A DNA stretch of 64,000 nucleotides from positions 62,001 to 126,000 of the forward strand of contig JAFURQ010000007.1 of assembly GCA_017471825.1 (NCBI GenBank), written 5' to 3'. The stretch is from Clostridia bacterium. GTDB lineage: Bacteria > Bacillota > Clostridia > Oscillospirales > CAG-272. Positions 1 through 7,524 of the stretch are shown here, in pieces (the first letter of the stretch is position 1; the number at the start of each line of letters is the position of its first letter). The notes beneath the pieces were generated by a model. That model was not told the DNA's origin. It did no database searches and was given only the letters and a program-made list of their open reading frames with translations. Both the position numbers and the translations under genes were made by a program.

Positions 1-679
1 AGCTGTTGTCCACTATAAGAGAGAGCACGAAAACGGTTGCAACGAGGATGAGCGGTGTTTCAAAGTGTATTACCCTTCTTACAACGAGGTAAACGAAGCC
101 AAGAAGGATTGCCGCGATGCACGCCTCACCGATAGCGCCGCCTCTGAAGCCGAGGAACATATCGAGGAGCGAGGGGAGCGCGCCGCCGTTTTTGAGCACG
201 GAGAGGGGAGTTGCTCCCGAAACGAGCTCGGGCGCGGATGAGATTTTTGGAATAGCGCCGCCGCCGAGGGTTCCAGCAAAGCATATAAGCAGGAATATAC
301 GCGCTGTTGCCGCGGGGTTTGCGAAATTACAGCCGAGGCCGCCGAAGAGGCACTTGACAACGACTATCGCAAACACGGAGCCGATAACGCACTGCCATAT
401 AGGAGCATCGGCGCGAAGATTGAGCGCGAGTATAAGTCCTGTGACAACCGCGGACAGATCGCCTATCGTCTGCTCTTTCTTTACTATGAGGTTAAACACG
501 AACTCGGAAAGCACAGCGGACGCAACGCAGGTTGCTATTACCGCGAGGGCTCTCCAGCCGAAGATAACCACGCCCATTATTGCGGTGGGCAAGAGCGCGA
601 TAATCACGTCGAGCATTATTCGGTTGGTGGTTGCCGACGAGCGAATATGAGGAGATGACGAAACAGAAAGCTTATTCAT
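1..679 (-). CDS. rnfD: Rnf complex membrane subunit RnfD (3' end outside window)
   Basis: RnfD is an integral membrane subunit of the Rnf complex, which couples electron flow from reduced ferredoxin to NAD+ with export of Na+ or H+. The 226 visible residues start MNKLSVSSSPHI and contain several hydrophobic helices. The motif VSGATPL near residue 157 is the S/T-G-A-T site whose Thr carries covalent FMN in RnfD and NqrB, so this copy should be flavinylated. The ATG follows the rnfC stop by only 4 bp and the two are surely co-transcribed. The C-terminal part, and probably rnfG, E, A and B, lie beyond position 1. Confidence 0.93.
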   Translation of the reverse strand, partial: MNKLSVSSSPHIRSSATTNRIMLDVIIALLPTAIMGVVIFGWRALAVIATCVASAVLSEFVFNLIVKKEQTIGDLSAVVTGLILALNLRADAPIWQCVIGSVFAIVVVKCLFGGLGCNFANPAATARIFLLICFAGTLGGGAIPKISSAPELVSGATPLSVLKNGGALPSLLDMFLGFRGGAIGEACIAAILLGFVYLVVRRVIHFETPLILVATVFVLSLIVDNS

Positions 680-683
680 TTTT

Positions 684-2033
684 TCATTTCTCCTTCTTCT
701 CGTTATTCTTTTTCTGCTGTGCGGAGAGATACTCGCGCAGCTGGAATTTTGCAAGTCTGTTGTTTTCCACAAGCGGACGCTTTGAGGGGCATACGAAGGA
801 GCAGCTGCCGCACTCGATACAAAGAGAGAGCTTTGCCGCTGTGAATCTTTCGATTCTTTCCTCTGCCACGTCAACGTTGAGCGTGCGCGCATAAACCGTG
901 GGGTTAAGTCCCATCGGGCAGGTTCTCACGCATCTTCCGCAGTGTATACAGGGATTCTGCTTTGCCGGGGTTGCATCCTTTTCGTTAAGAGCAACGACGG
1001 CGTTGCAGTTTTTCATTATGGGGTCATCGAGCGAATATATCGCAACACCCATCATAGGTCCGCCGAACAGAACCTTTTTGGGCTCGCATTTGAATCCGCC
1101 TGCGGCGTTTATGACCTCCTTCACCGCCGTGCCGACGGGGACTATAAGGTTTTTAGGTGTAGCAATCGCAGAGCCGTCAACGGTTACGCACTTTTCAACG
1201 AGGGGCATACCGGTTTCGACGTACTTCGCAAGATATGCTATCGAGGTTACGTTCATAACGATAATTCCAACGTCGGAGGGAAGACCGCCCTCGGGAATTA
1301 CTCTGCCGGTGGAGTTATATATCAGCACCTTTTCGGCTCCCTGAGGATAGGAGTCGGGCAATGCAACAACGGTTACTGCCGAATTTTCCGCAAAAACCTC
1401 GCGCAGCTTCTCTATGCATTGTGGCTTGTTCTTCTCCACGCCGATAACGACCGCTTTGATTTTTGAGAATTTCTGAATAAGCTCGACTCCCGCCTTGATG
1501 TAGTTGGCGTTTTCAAGCATTGTACGCGTATCGCTCGTGATATAGGGCTCGCACTCCGCGCCGTTAAGCACGAGGGTGTCGATGGAATCAATCTTTTTGG
1601 GATCAAGCTTTACAGAGGTCGGGAAGCCTGCGCCACCAAGACCTACAAGACCCGAATTACGTGCCGCCCGAGAAAGATCCTCAAAGCTCTCAACAGTCGG
1701 GGGATCAAGATTGGGGTCGGGCGTCATCTGACCGTCGGATTCGATTAGGATTGCATCGCATTTTTTGCCGTTCGACTGAAGAATAGTATCTATTTTCTTT
1801 ACCGTTCCCGAAACAGATGAATGTACAGGGGCGCTGACGTAGCCCGATGCCTCTGCTATCAGTGTTCCGACGTATACGGTATCACCCACCTTTACAACGG
1901 GGGTTGCGGGCGCACCTATGTGCTGTACCGTGGGAATGAGCACGCTTGCGGGCGGATTCATTCTTTCGGAAGCCATTTCCGCTGTGTTTTTGTAGTGCGG
2001 AACCTTTGTTTTTCCGAGTTTAAAAAGCAACAT
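684..2033 (-). CDS. rnfC: Rnf complex NADH/FMN and Fe-S subunit RnfC
   Basis: RnfC is the peripheral subunit that holds the NAD(H) site of the ferredoxin:NAD+ oxidoreductase. The 449-residue protein has the N-terminal barrel-sandwich region, the NADH/FMN loop GLGGAGFP at 131-138, and two 4Fe-4S motifs, CIHCGRCVRTCP at 362-373 and CIECGSCSFVCP at 405-416. The C-terminus is a short Lys-rich tail, so it lacks the long Ala/Lys repeat extension of some proteobacterial RnfC. A clear AAAGGA ribosome binding site precedes the ATG and the gene has its own promoter, so it is the first gene of the rnf operon, followed by rnfD. Confidence 0.95.
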   Translation of the reverse strand: MLLFKLGKTKVPHYKNTAEMASERMNPPASVLIPTVQHIGAPATPVVKVGDTVYVGTLIAEASGYVSAPVHSSVSGTVKKIDTILQSNGKKCDAILIESDGQMTPDPNLDPPTVESFEDLSRAARNSGLVGLGGAGFPTSVKLDPKKIDSIDTLVLNGAECEPYITSDTRTMLENANYIKAGVELIQKFSKIKAVVIGVEKNKPQCIEKLREVFAENSAVTVVALPDSYPQGAEKVLIYNSTGRVIPEGGLPSDVGIIVMNVTSIAYLAKYVETGMPLVEKCVTVDGSAIATPKNLIVPVGTAVKEVINAAGGFKCEPKKVLFGGPMMGVAIYSLDDPIMKNCNAVVALNEKDATPAKQNPCIHCGRCVRTCPMGLNPTVYARTLNVDVAEERIERFTAAKLSLCIECGSCSFVCPSKRPLVENNRLAKFQLREYLSAQQKKNNEKKEK

Positions 2034-2076
2034 TGTTTGTCCTTTCTTTTGGAAAAATTTGCTGTGTATCCTCTTT

Positions 2077-2105
2077 ATATTATCATATATTTTGTATTAT
2101 GTCAA
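2077..2105 (-). promoter_or_regulatory. Promoter of the rnf operon
   Basis: On the minus strand TTGACA (2105-2100) is followed after 17 bp by TAATAT (2082-2077). It lies between apbE and rnfC and gives a leader of about 35 nt before the rnfC ATG, so rnfCD does not depend on apbE transcription. Confidence 0.75.
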
Positions 2106-2141
2106 CAAATTCGGCTCATTATGAATTTCGTTAATTTAATG

Positions 2142-3152
2142 TCAGGATATTACCGTTACCTCACCGTCGGCGGTTACGAGGGTAATCTCTATATTGCCAA
2201 GCGAATCGGCAAGCGAGCGCGCCTCGTCGGGTGTCATATTGAAAACGGCGGTCGATAGCGCATCGGCAAGCGCCGAGGACGGCGACATAATTGTTACCGA
2301 CACGTATTTATCGGCAGGCATAAGGGTATCCTTGCTTATGATGTGGTGATAGCTTACCTCCCCAACCGTGTAAAATCTTTCGTAGGTTCCTGAGGTTACG
2401 AGCGCCGCGTCCCTTACCATAACGGTGCGCACGTAGGCGTCGGGGGCGAGCGGGTCGGGATTTCTTATTCCGCTTACCCAGCCGTCACCGCTTGGCTTCT
2501 CGCCGACGGCGCGCAGATTGCCGCCGAAATCAAGAACGTAGCCGGAGATTCCGCGCTCCTTCAGCATCAATGCTATGCGCTCGGCGGTATATCCCTTTGC
2601 AACGGCTCCGACGTCAAGGGACATTTCGGGGTCGCACAGCTCAACCGTCATTGCCTCGCGGTCTATTACCATTTTCGTAATATCGGTATGCTCTGCCGCC
2701 GCCGAAAGCTCCTCCGGTGTTGGAATTTTCTCACCAAGCTCGCGCTCCCTGTGCCAGATGGAGAGGACGGATCCCATAGCCACGTTTACGTTTCCGTCCG
2801 TCAGCTCGTACATTTCAACCGAGAAGGTGAGCAGGTCGATAATCCTTTCATCAACCTTCACAGCTCCCATGCCGGCTCTGTCGTTAAGCGTTTTCAGATT
2901 CGTGACGCCGTCATATTCCTCGTATATATCGTAAAGCCTGTGGCATTCGGCAAGCTCTGCCTCCACGAGCGCGCAGGTGGCGTCAAAATCGGCTTGGGTG
3001 CCACCCGTGTAATCGTAAACGACCGACACCGTGTCAAAATATTCGTAAAAAATTCTGTTTTTCGCCACTATCTGTTGCTCGCACGAGGCAAGCGCCAGCA
3101 CAGAGAGTAAAAGTGCGGCAAGGGCGGCAATTTTTCGGGTTAAGGTTTTCAT
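2142..3152 (-). CDS. apbE: FAD:protein FMN transferase ApbE, lipoprotein
   Basis: ApbE transfers FMN from FAD to a Thr in the S/T-G-A-T motif of exported or membrane proteins, including RnfD and RnfG. The 336-residue protein begins with a lipoprotein signal peptide ending LALASC (Cys 24), so it acts outside the membrane. Family motifs are visible: LDVGAVAKGY, the loop VLDFGGN, SGTYERF and HHIISKDT. It lies immediately upstream of rnfC on the same strand with its own promoter, and RnfD in this window carries the target motif. Length and motif order are normal for the family. Confidence 0.94.
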   Translation of the reverse strand: MKTLTRKIAALAALLLSVLALASCEQQIVAKNRIFYEYFDTVSVVYDYTGGTQADFDATCALVEAELAECHRLYDIYEEYDGVTNLKTLNDRAGMGAVKVDERIIDLLTFSVEMYELTDGNVNVAMGSVLSIWHRERELGEKIPTPEELSAAAEHTDITKMVIDREAMTVELCDPEMSLDVGAVAKGYTAERIALMLKERGISGYVLDFGGNLRAVGEKPSGDGWVSGIRNPDPLAPDAYVRTVMVRDAALVTSGTYERFYTVGEVSYHHIISKDTLMPADKYVSVTIMSPSSALADALSTAVFNMTPDEARSLADSLGNIEITLVTADGEVTVIS

Positions 3153-3199
3153 TGTTCCTCTTTTTTATCTCTTGGAATATTTTTCTTCTTATTTACTCA

Positions 3200-3228
3200 A
3201 TTATACATTATCCGAAGCAACGTGTCAA
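3200..3228 (-). promoter_or_regulatory. Promoter of apbE
   Basis: The minus strand carries TTGACA (3228-3223), a 17-bp spacer and a perfect TATAAT (3205-3200), giving a leader of about 40 nt before apbE. Confidence 0.8.
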
Positions 3229-3256
3229 TAAAAGTTATTTAATATTTGCGCGGCGG

Positions 3257-3285
3257 TTGACTTTGTCCGTCTTTTGTGATAAACT
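3257..3285 (+). promoter_or_regulatory. Promoter of mntP-galT-TIR
   Basis: TTGACT (3257-3262), 17 bp and TAAACT (3280-3285) lead to a start codon at 3325. The leader of about 35 nt is too short for the yybP-ykoY manganese riboswitch often found before mntP genes. Confidence 0.65.
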
Positions 3286-3324
3286 GTTATTTGTGATTTT
3301 TGATTTTTGTTTATTGGAGAAGAT

Positions 3325-3915
3325 ATGTCAGAAATTGAACTTTTGATAACCGCGATAGCGCTATCTATGGATGCCTTTGCGGTGGCGGTATGCAAGGGAC
3401 TTGCGACCGGTGAGGTAAAATTCAAGCATATGATGATAACGGGCGCGTGGTTTGGCGGCTTTCAGGCTCTGATGCCGCTTCTGGGCTATCTGCTCGGCTC
3501 GCTTTTTGCCTCGTATATAACGGCATTCGACCATTGGATTTCCTTTGCTCTGCTTGCCATCATAGGCGCAAATATGATAAAGGAAGCGTTTGAAAAGGAC
3601 GATGAGTGTGAGTGCAAGGACGGCTGCAAGCCCACCAAGAACGCCTTCGCGTTTTTGACTATGCTCACCATGGCGATAGCGACGAGCATAGATGCTCTTG
3701 CCGTCGGAATCGGCTATGCAATGCTCGGCAATATAAACATAATTTTTGCCGTTGCCTCGATAGGTGTTATTACGTTTATCATTTCCGCAGTCGGTGTAAA
3801 AATCGGCGCGATATTCGGTGCTAAATATAAATTCGTTGCCGAGCTTGTCGGCGGTATTATCCTCATAATTATGGGTGGTAAAATTCTCATAGAACATTTG
3901 TTTTTCGGGGGTTGA
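3325..3915 (+). CDS. mntP: Manganese efflux pump MntP family protein
   Basis: MntP proteins export Mn2+ across the cytoplasmic membrane. The 196-residue protein is almost entirely six hydrophobic helices arranged as two related halves, with the paired motifs SMDAFAVAVCKG in helix 1 and SIDALAVGIGYA in helix 4 whose Asp residues are needed for transport in the family. A cytoplasmic loop rich in Asp, Glu and Cys (DDECECKDGC) separates the halves and could bind metal, which is inference. I start it at the ATG at 3325, which has GGAGA 5 bp upstream; an ATG 18 bp earlier has no such site. It ends 6 bp before galT. Confidence 0.88.
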   Translation: MSEIELLITAIALSMDAFAVAVCKGLATGEVKFKHMMITGAWFGGFQALMPLLGYLLGSLFASYITAFDHWISFALLAIIGANMIKEAFEKDDECECKDGCKPTKNAFAFLTMLTMAIATSIDALAVGIGYAMLGNINIIFAVASIGVITFIISAVGVKIGAIFGAKYKFVAELVGGIILIIMGGKILIEHLFFGG

Positions 3916-3921
3916 TAAAAT

Positions 3922-5424
3922 ATGAAAACACTCAACTTGTCAATTTACGAGCTTGTTAACTATGCAATATCAAAAGGGCTCATAGAGCGCTGTGACAAAT
4001 GCTATGCGGTGTCCTCGGTGATGGAGCTTTTTAGTATCTCCTCAATAGACGAAAAATGTGACACGGGTGCGGTCTGCCGCCCCATCTCCGAGATTCTCGA
4101 CTCTCTTTGCGACTGTGCGGGGAAGCTTGGAATAATTGACGGAGAAAGCATTACGGAAAGAGATCTTTTCGACACAAAAATAATGGGAAGGCTCACTCCC
4201 CGTCCGTCAGAGGTTATAAGGGTATTCAAGGAGCTTTACACCGCCTCTCCCGAGCGTGCGACCGACTACTTTTACTCACTCGCGATAGATTCCAACTATA
4301 TAAGAGAGGACAGAATAAAGCGCGACCTGAGGTGGCGCGTCAGCTCCGAGTACGGAGATATTGATATATCCATAAATCTCTCGAAGCCTGAGAAGGATCC
4401 CAAGGCGATAGCGGCGGCAAGGCTTTTGCCGCAGAATGACTATCCGAAGTGCGCGCTTTGCCACGAAAACGAGGGCTATGCGGGAACTGTTTCCAAGCCT
4501 GCGCGCCAGAATCTGCGCCAGATACCCTTTACAATGAACGGCGAGGAGTGGTATCTCCAGTATTCGCCATACGTTTATTACAACGAGCACTGCATCGCTC
4601 TGTCGGCGAAGCACTCCCCCATGAAGATAGACCGCTCCACGTTTGTGAAGCTGTTGGGCTTCGTTACCGAGTTCCCTCATTATTTCATCGGCTCAAACGC
4701 CGACCTCAAAATTGTCGGCGGCTCAATTCTCTCACACGATCATATGCAGGGCGGAAAATGCGTTTTTCCAATGGAGAGAGCGCCGATTGATACAGAGCTT
4801 GAATTTCCGCGTTATCCCACGGTAGCGGCAGGTATTGTCAAGTGGCCGATGTCGGTCATCAGGCTTCGTTCGCGTGACACGGGTGCGCTCGTTTCTCTCG
4901 CTGACGAGATACTCGCCGCCTGGCGAGGATACACCGATGCCGATGCCTTTGTTTTTGCCGAAACCGACGGTGAGCCGCACAACACCATAACCCCCATAGC
5001 TCGAAGAAGGGGTGAGGAATACGAGCTCGATCTCGTGCTTCGAAACAATATAACAACAGACGAGCATCCGCTGGGCGTATACCACCCTCACGCCGAGCGA
5101 CATAATATAAAAAAGGAAAACATCGGACTTATCGAGGTTATGGGTCTTGCCGTGCTTCCTGCTCGGTTAAAGAATGAAATGGCGCTCATGAAGCGCGCTA
5201 TACTCTCGGGTGAGGATATAGACTCCGTACCCGATATTGCAAAGCACAAGGCGTGGCTCGACACCTTCTTAGGTAAATACAGCTTCACCGAGGAGAATAC
5301 CGAGCAAATCATAAGGCAAGAGATTGGAAAAACCTTTGTAGAGGTTCTTTCGGATGCCGGTGTTTACAAGGACACTCCCGAGGGAAGAGCCGCTTTCCTT
5401 AAATTTATAAAAACTGTTCGATAA
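3922..5424 (+). CDS. galT: UDP-glucose--hexose-1-phosphate uridylyltransferase, class II
   Basis: This enzyme of the Leloir pathway swaps UMP between UDP-glucose and galactose 1-phosphate in the cytoplasm. The 500-residue length and sequence match the class II (Firmicutes) GalT, not the 340-residue class I enzyme. The N-terminal half includes KIMGRLTPRPSEV and the substrate region QYSPYVYYNEHC; the second half holds ILSHDHMQGG and HPHAERHN, with family histidines. No galK or galE is adjacent. It lies between mntP and a TIR gene with short gaps, so an operon by proximity seems likely without an obvious functional link. Confidence 0.93.
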   Translation: MKTLNLSIYELVNYAISKGLIERCDKCYAVSSVMELFSISSIDEKCDTGAVCRPISEILDSLCDCAGKLGIIDGESITERDLFDTKIMGRLTPRPSEVIRVFKELYTASPERATDYFYSLAIDSNYIREDRIKRDLRWRVSSEYGDIDISINLSKPEKDPKAIAAARLLPQNDYPKCALCHENEGYAGTVSKPARQNLRQIPFTMNGEEWYLQYSPYVYYNEHCIALSAKHSPMKIDRSTFVKLLGFVTEFPHYFIGSNADLKIVGGSILSHDHMQGGKCVFPMERAPIDTELEFPRYPTVAAGIVKWPMSVIRLRSRDTGALVSLADEILAAWRGYTDADAFVFAETDGEPHNTITPIARRRGEEYELDLVLRNNITTDEHPLGVYHPHAERHNIKKENIGLIEVMGLAVLPARLKNEMALMKRAILSGEDIDSVPDIAKHKAWLDTFLGKYSFTEENTEQIIRQEIGKTFVEVLSDAGVYKDTPEGRAAFLKFIKTVR

Positions 5425-5441
5425 AGAAACGGAGTAAGACT

Positions 5442-6386
5442 ATGAAATCTGCATACGATGGCAAGGAGCCATATATTTTCATAAGCTATTCACACAGAGA
5501 TACGGATATTGTCTACCAAGTTATAGATTACCTAACAGACCGCGGATTCCGCGTCTGGTATGACGGCGGAATCGAGGCAGGAAGCGAATGGCCCGAATAC
5601 GTAGCATCACATCTTCGCGGAAGCAATTGCGTGCTTTCCTTTGTTTCGAAAAATTTCGTTGCTTCCAAAAACTGCAGAAGAGAGCTTAATTTCGCACAGG
5701 ACCTCGAAAAGCCGATGCTCAACGTTTTCATAGAGGACACAGAACTTTCAGACGGAATGAAAATGCAGCTCGGACTCAATCAGGCGGTTTTCAGATGGAA
5801 ATTCCCCACCGATGAGGACTTTTTCGAGGCTATTGCGTGTGCAAAAATCGTTGAGGCGTGCCGCTCATATACCAAGGACCCCGAGGATGCAATCACAGTA
5901 AGCATACCCCAGACGATGATCGACGATCTCAAAAAGGATGAGACACCGATCGCTAAGGAGGAGCCGGCTCCGCAGCAGACCACCTACGACAAGCGCGCAT
6001 ACGCCAAGGTAACTGCTCTGTCCTGGATATGCGGACTTATTGCCTTTTCATACGCGGCACTTGAGCCGTGGGTTATGCATTTAGCAACGGGCAATTACAT
6101 AAACGTTGTTCTGCTGATACTGTTTACCGCGCTCCCCGCTCCCCTGCTCTGCGTGCTTGCAAGAGTTATCTATTCGGCAGGCTCCAAATCGTTAGGCAGT
6201 AACTCGCGCAAGGAGATTTCGGATGCGATAGCAGCAGGCTGGCTCATCAGCTTTGTAGTCGTGCTCGTCGCGTGTCCCTTCTTCGTTCATACGACCTCAA
6301 GCGTTATATTGAAGATACTCATTTCTCTCGGTCTTAATGCTCTGCCGTTTATTATCTCGGCAATGATTCTTCCGACCGACAGCTAA
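5442..6386 (+). CDS. TIR-domain protein with four C-terminal membrane helices
   Basis: Residues 10-140 form a bacterial TIR domain of the TIR_2 type: YIFISYSHRDTD at the start, RVWYDGGIEAGSEW in the BB-loop area, and SKNFVASKNCRREL, whose Glu 81 sits where the catalytic Glu of TIR NADases is found. A charged linker (about 150-190) leads to four predicted membrane helices near 191-210, 220-242, 263-282 and 289-311. The protein would place a TIR domain at the inner face of the membrane. NAD+ cleavage or a defence role is possible from family knowledge but not shown. It has a CGGAG ribosome site, follows galT by 17 bp and ends at a strong terminator. Confidence 0.85.
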   Translation: MKSAYDGKEPYIFISYSHRDTDIVYQVIDYLTDRGFRVWYDGGIEAGSEWPEYVASHLRGSNCVLSFVSKNFVASKNCRRELNFAQDLEKPMLNVFIEDTELSDGMKMQLGLNQAVFRWKFPTDEDFFEAIACAKIVEACRSYTKDPEDAITVSIPQTMIDDLKKDETPIAKEEPAPQQTTYDKRAYAKVTALSWICGLIAFSYAALEPWVMHLATGNYINVVLLILFTALPAPLLCVLARVIYSAGSKSLGSNSRKEISDAIAAGWLISFVVVLVACPFFVHTTSSVILKILISLGLNALPFIISAMILPTDS

Positions 6387-6387
6387 T

Positions 6388-6421
6388 AAAAAAGCCTTCC
6401 GTGCAGGAAGGCTTTTTTATT
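6388..6421. terminator. Bidirectional terminator between the TIR gene and dus
   Basis: A 13-bp stem (AAAAAAGCCTTCC with GGAAGGCTTTTTT) with a 5-nt loop has T runs on both strands. It serves the convergent TIR gene and dihydrouridine synthase; the stop codon of the latter overlaps it. Confidence 0.93.
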
Positions 6422-7385
6422 TCAACGTAGAATATACAGCGGTAAAGACCTCGTCGTAGGTCGTGGAGACGTTTATCGCCGCGCGAAGCTCTGCGGCACC
6501 GCGGAAGCCCTTGAAATACTGGGCTATTTGCTTGCGTGCCTCGCGGACAGCACATTCCTCACCTTTTTCCGAAACTGCGTACGAAAGCTGCTTCAAGGCG
6601 ACTTCAATACGCATATCGAGTGTCGGCTCGGTGTACGTATCACCGCTTAAAAAGGAGATTATCTCCGAAAAAACAAACGGATTTCCAACTGCTCCTCTGC
6701 CTATGGCGATACCGTCAGCCCCCGTCTGCCGAAGCACACGCGCCGCATCGGCGGCAGATGTGATATCTCCGTTTGCAACAACGGGAATTTGCAAAGCTTT
6801 CTTTACTTTTTCAATCTCGGTCATGTTGGCTTCACCTGCGTATAATTGCACACGGGTGCGACCGTGTACTGTCAAGAGGGTGGCACCGCCCTCCTCTGCC
6901 GCCTTCGCGCATTCAAGCACGTTTACGTGTGCGGAATCCACGCCAAGACGCATTTTTACGGTGCAGGGCAGCTCTATTGCCGCGCTTACGCTCCTCACTA
7001 TATCGTATATAAGCTCGGGGCTTTTCATAAGGGCGCTTCCCTCTCCGTTATTAAAAACTTTGGGCACGGGGCAGCCCATATTTATATCTATCGCAACCGG
7101 CGCCACGCCATCTCCTACAGGGGCGCAGAGCCGCGCCGCCGCCTCTGCCATAATAGCAGGCTCAGAGCCGAATATCTGAAGCGCAACCGGTCCCTCGTCC
7201 CTAGTTATTTTGGCAAGCGTCAAAGTCTTTTTATCCTCGTATACCACTGCTCTTGCACTGACCATTTCGGTCACCGAGTATTCACAGCCGTGCTCGCGGC
7301 ATATTCTGCGCATTGCATAATCCGAAAATCCCGCCATAGGAGCGAGCATAAGACCGTATTTAAGCTCCACGTTTCCTATTTTCAT
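6417..7385 (-). CDS. dusB: tRNA-dihydrouridine synthase (DusB type)
   Basis: This flavoenzyme reduces uridines in the D-loop of tRNA to dihydrouridine using NADPH. The 322-residue protein shows the TIM-barrel family motifs in order: LMLAPMAGFSDYAMR, VALQIFGSEP, DINMGCPVPKV with the catalytic Cys, TVKMRLG, TVHGRTR, VVANGDI and GIAIGRGAVGNP. The overall pattern is that of the DusB/NifR3 branch common in Firmicutes. It is a single-gene unit with its own promoter, convergent with the TIR gene and divergent from the polysaccharide deacetylase. Confidence 0.93.
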   Translation of the reverse strand: MKIGNVELKYGLMLAPMAGFSDYAMRRICREHGCEYSVTEMVSARAVVYEDKKTLTLAKITRDEGPVALQIFGSEPAIMAEAAARLCAPVGDGVAPVAIDINMGCPVPKVFNNGEGSALMKSPELIYDIVRSVSAAIELPCTVKMRLGVDSAHVNVLECAKAAEEGGATLLTVHGRTRVQLYAGEANMTEIEKVKKALQIPVVANGDITSAADAARVLRQTGADGIAIGRGAVGNPFVFSEIISFLSGDTYTEPTLDMRIEVALKQLSYAVSEKGEECAVREARKQIAQYFKGFRGAAELRAAINVSTTYDEVFTAVYSTLK

Positions 7386-7423
7386 ATCTTTACCGTCTTC
7401 TTTTTGAATTTGTACCTTGTCTA

Positions 7424-7452
7424 ATTATACTATATCCGTTTTCCTTTTTCAA
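7424..7452 (-). promoter_or_regulatory. Promoter of dusB
   Basis: On the minus strand TTGAAA (7452-7447), 17 bp and TATAAT (7429-7424) precede the dusB ATG by about 40 nt. Confidence 0.75.
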
Positions 7453-7464
7453 GTACCCGCCCTA

Positions 7465-7493
7465 TTGACATTTTTTTCTGAATGTAGTATAAT
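7465..7493 (+). promoter_or_regulatory. Promoter of the polysaccharide deacetylase
   Basis: TTGACA (7465-7470), a 17-bp spacer and TATAAT (7488-7493) form a full consensus promoter about 25 bp before the AGAGG ribosome site of the gene at 7525. Confidence 0.85.
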
Positions 7494-7524
7494 AATTATA
7501 ATTTGTTGAAAAGAGGTTTTCTAT

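Noticed and set aside
3229-3324. yybP-ykoY manganese riboswitch before mntP
   Set aside because: The promoter leaves a leader of about 35 nt, too short for the element, and its conserved loops are absent.
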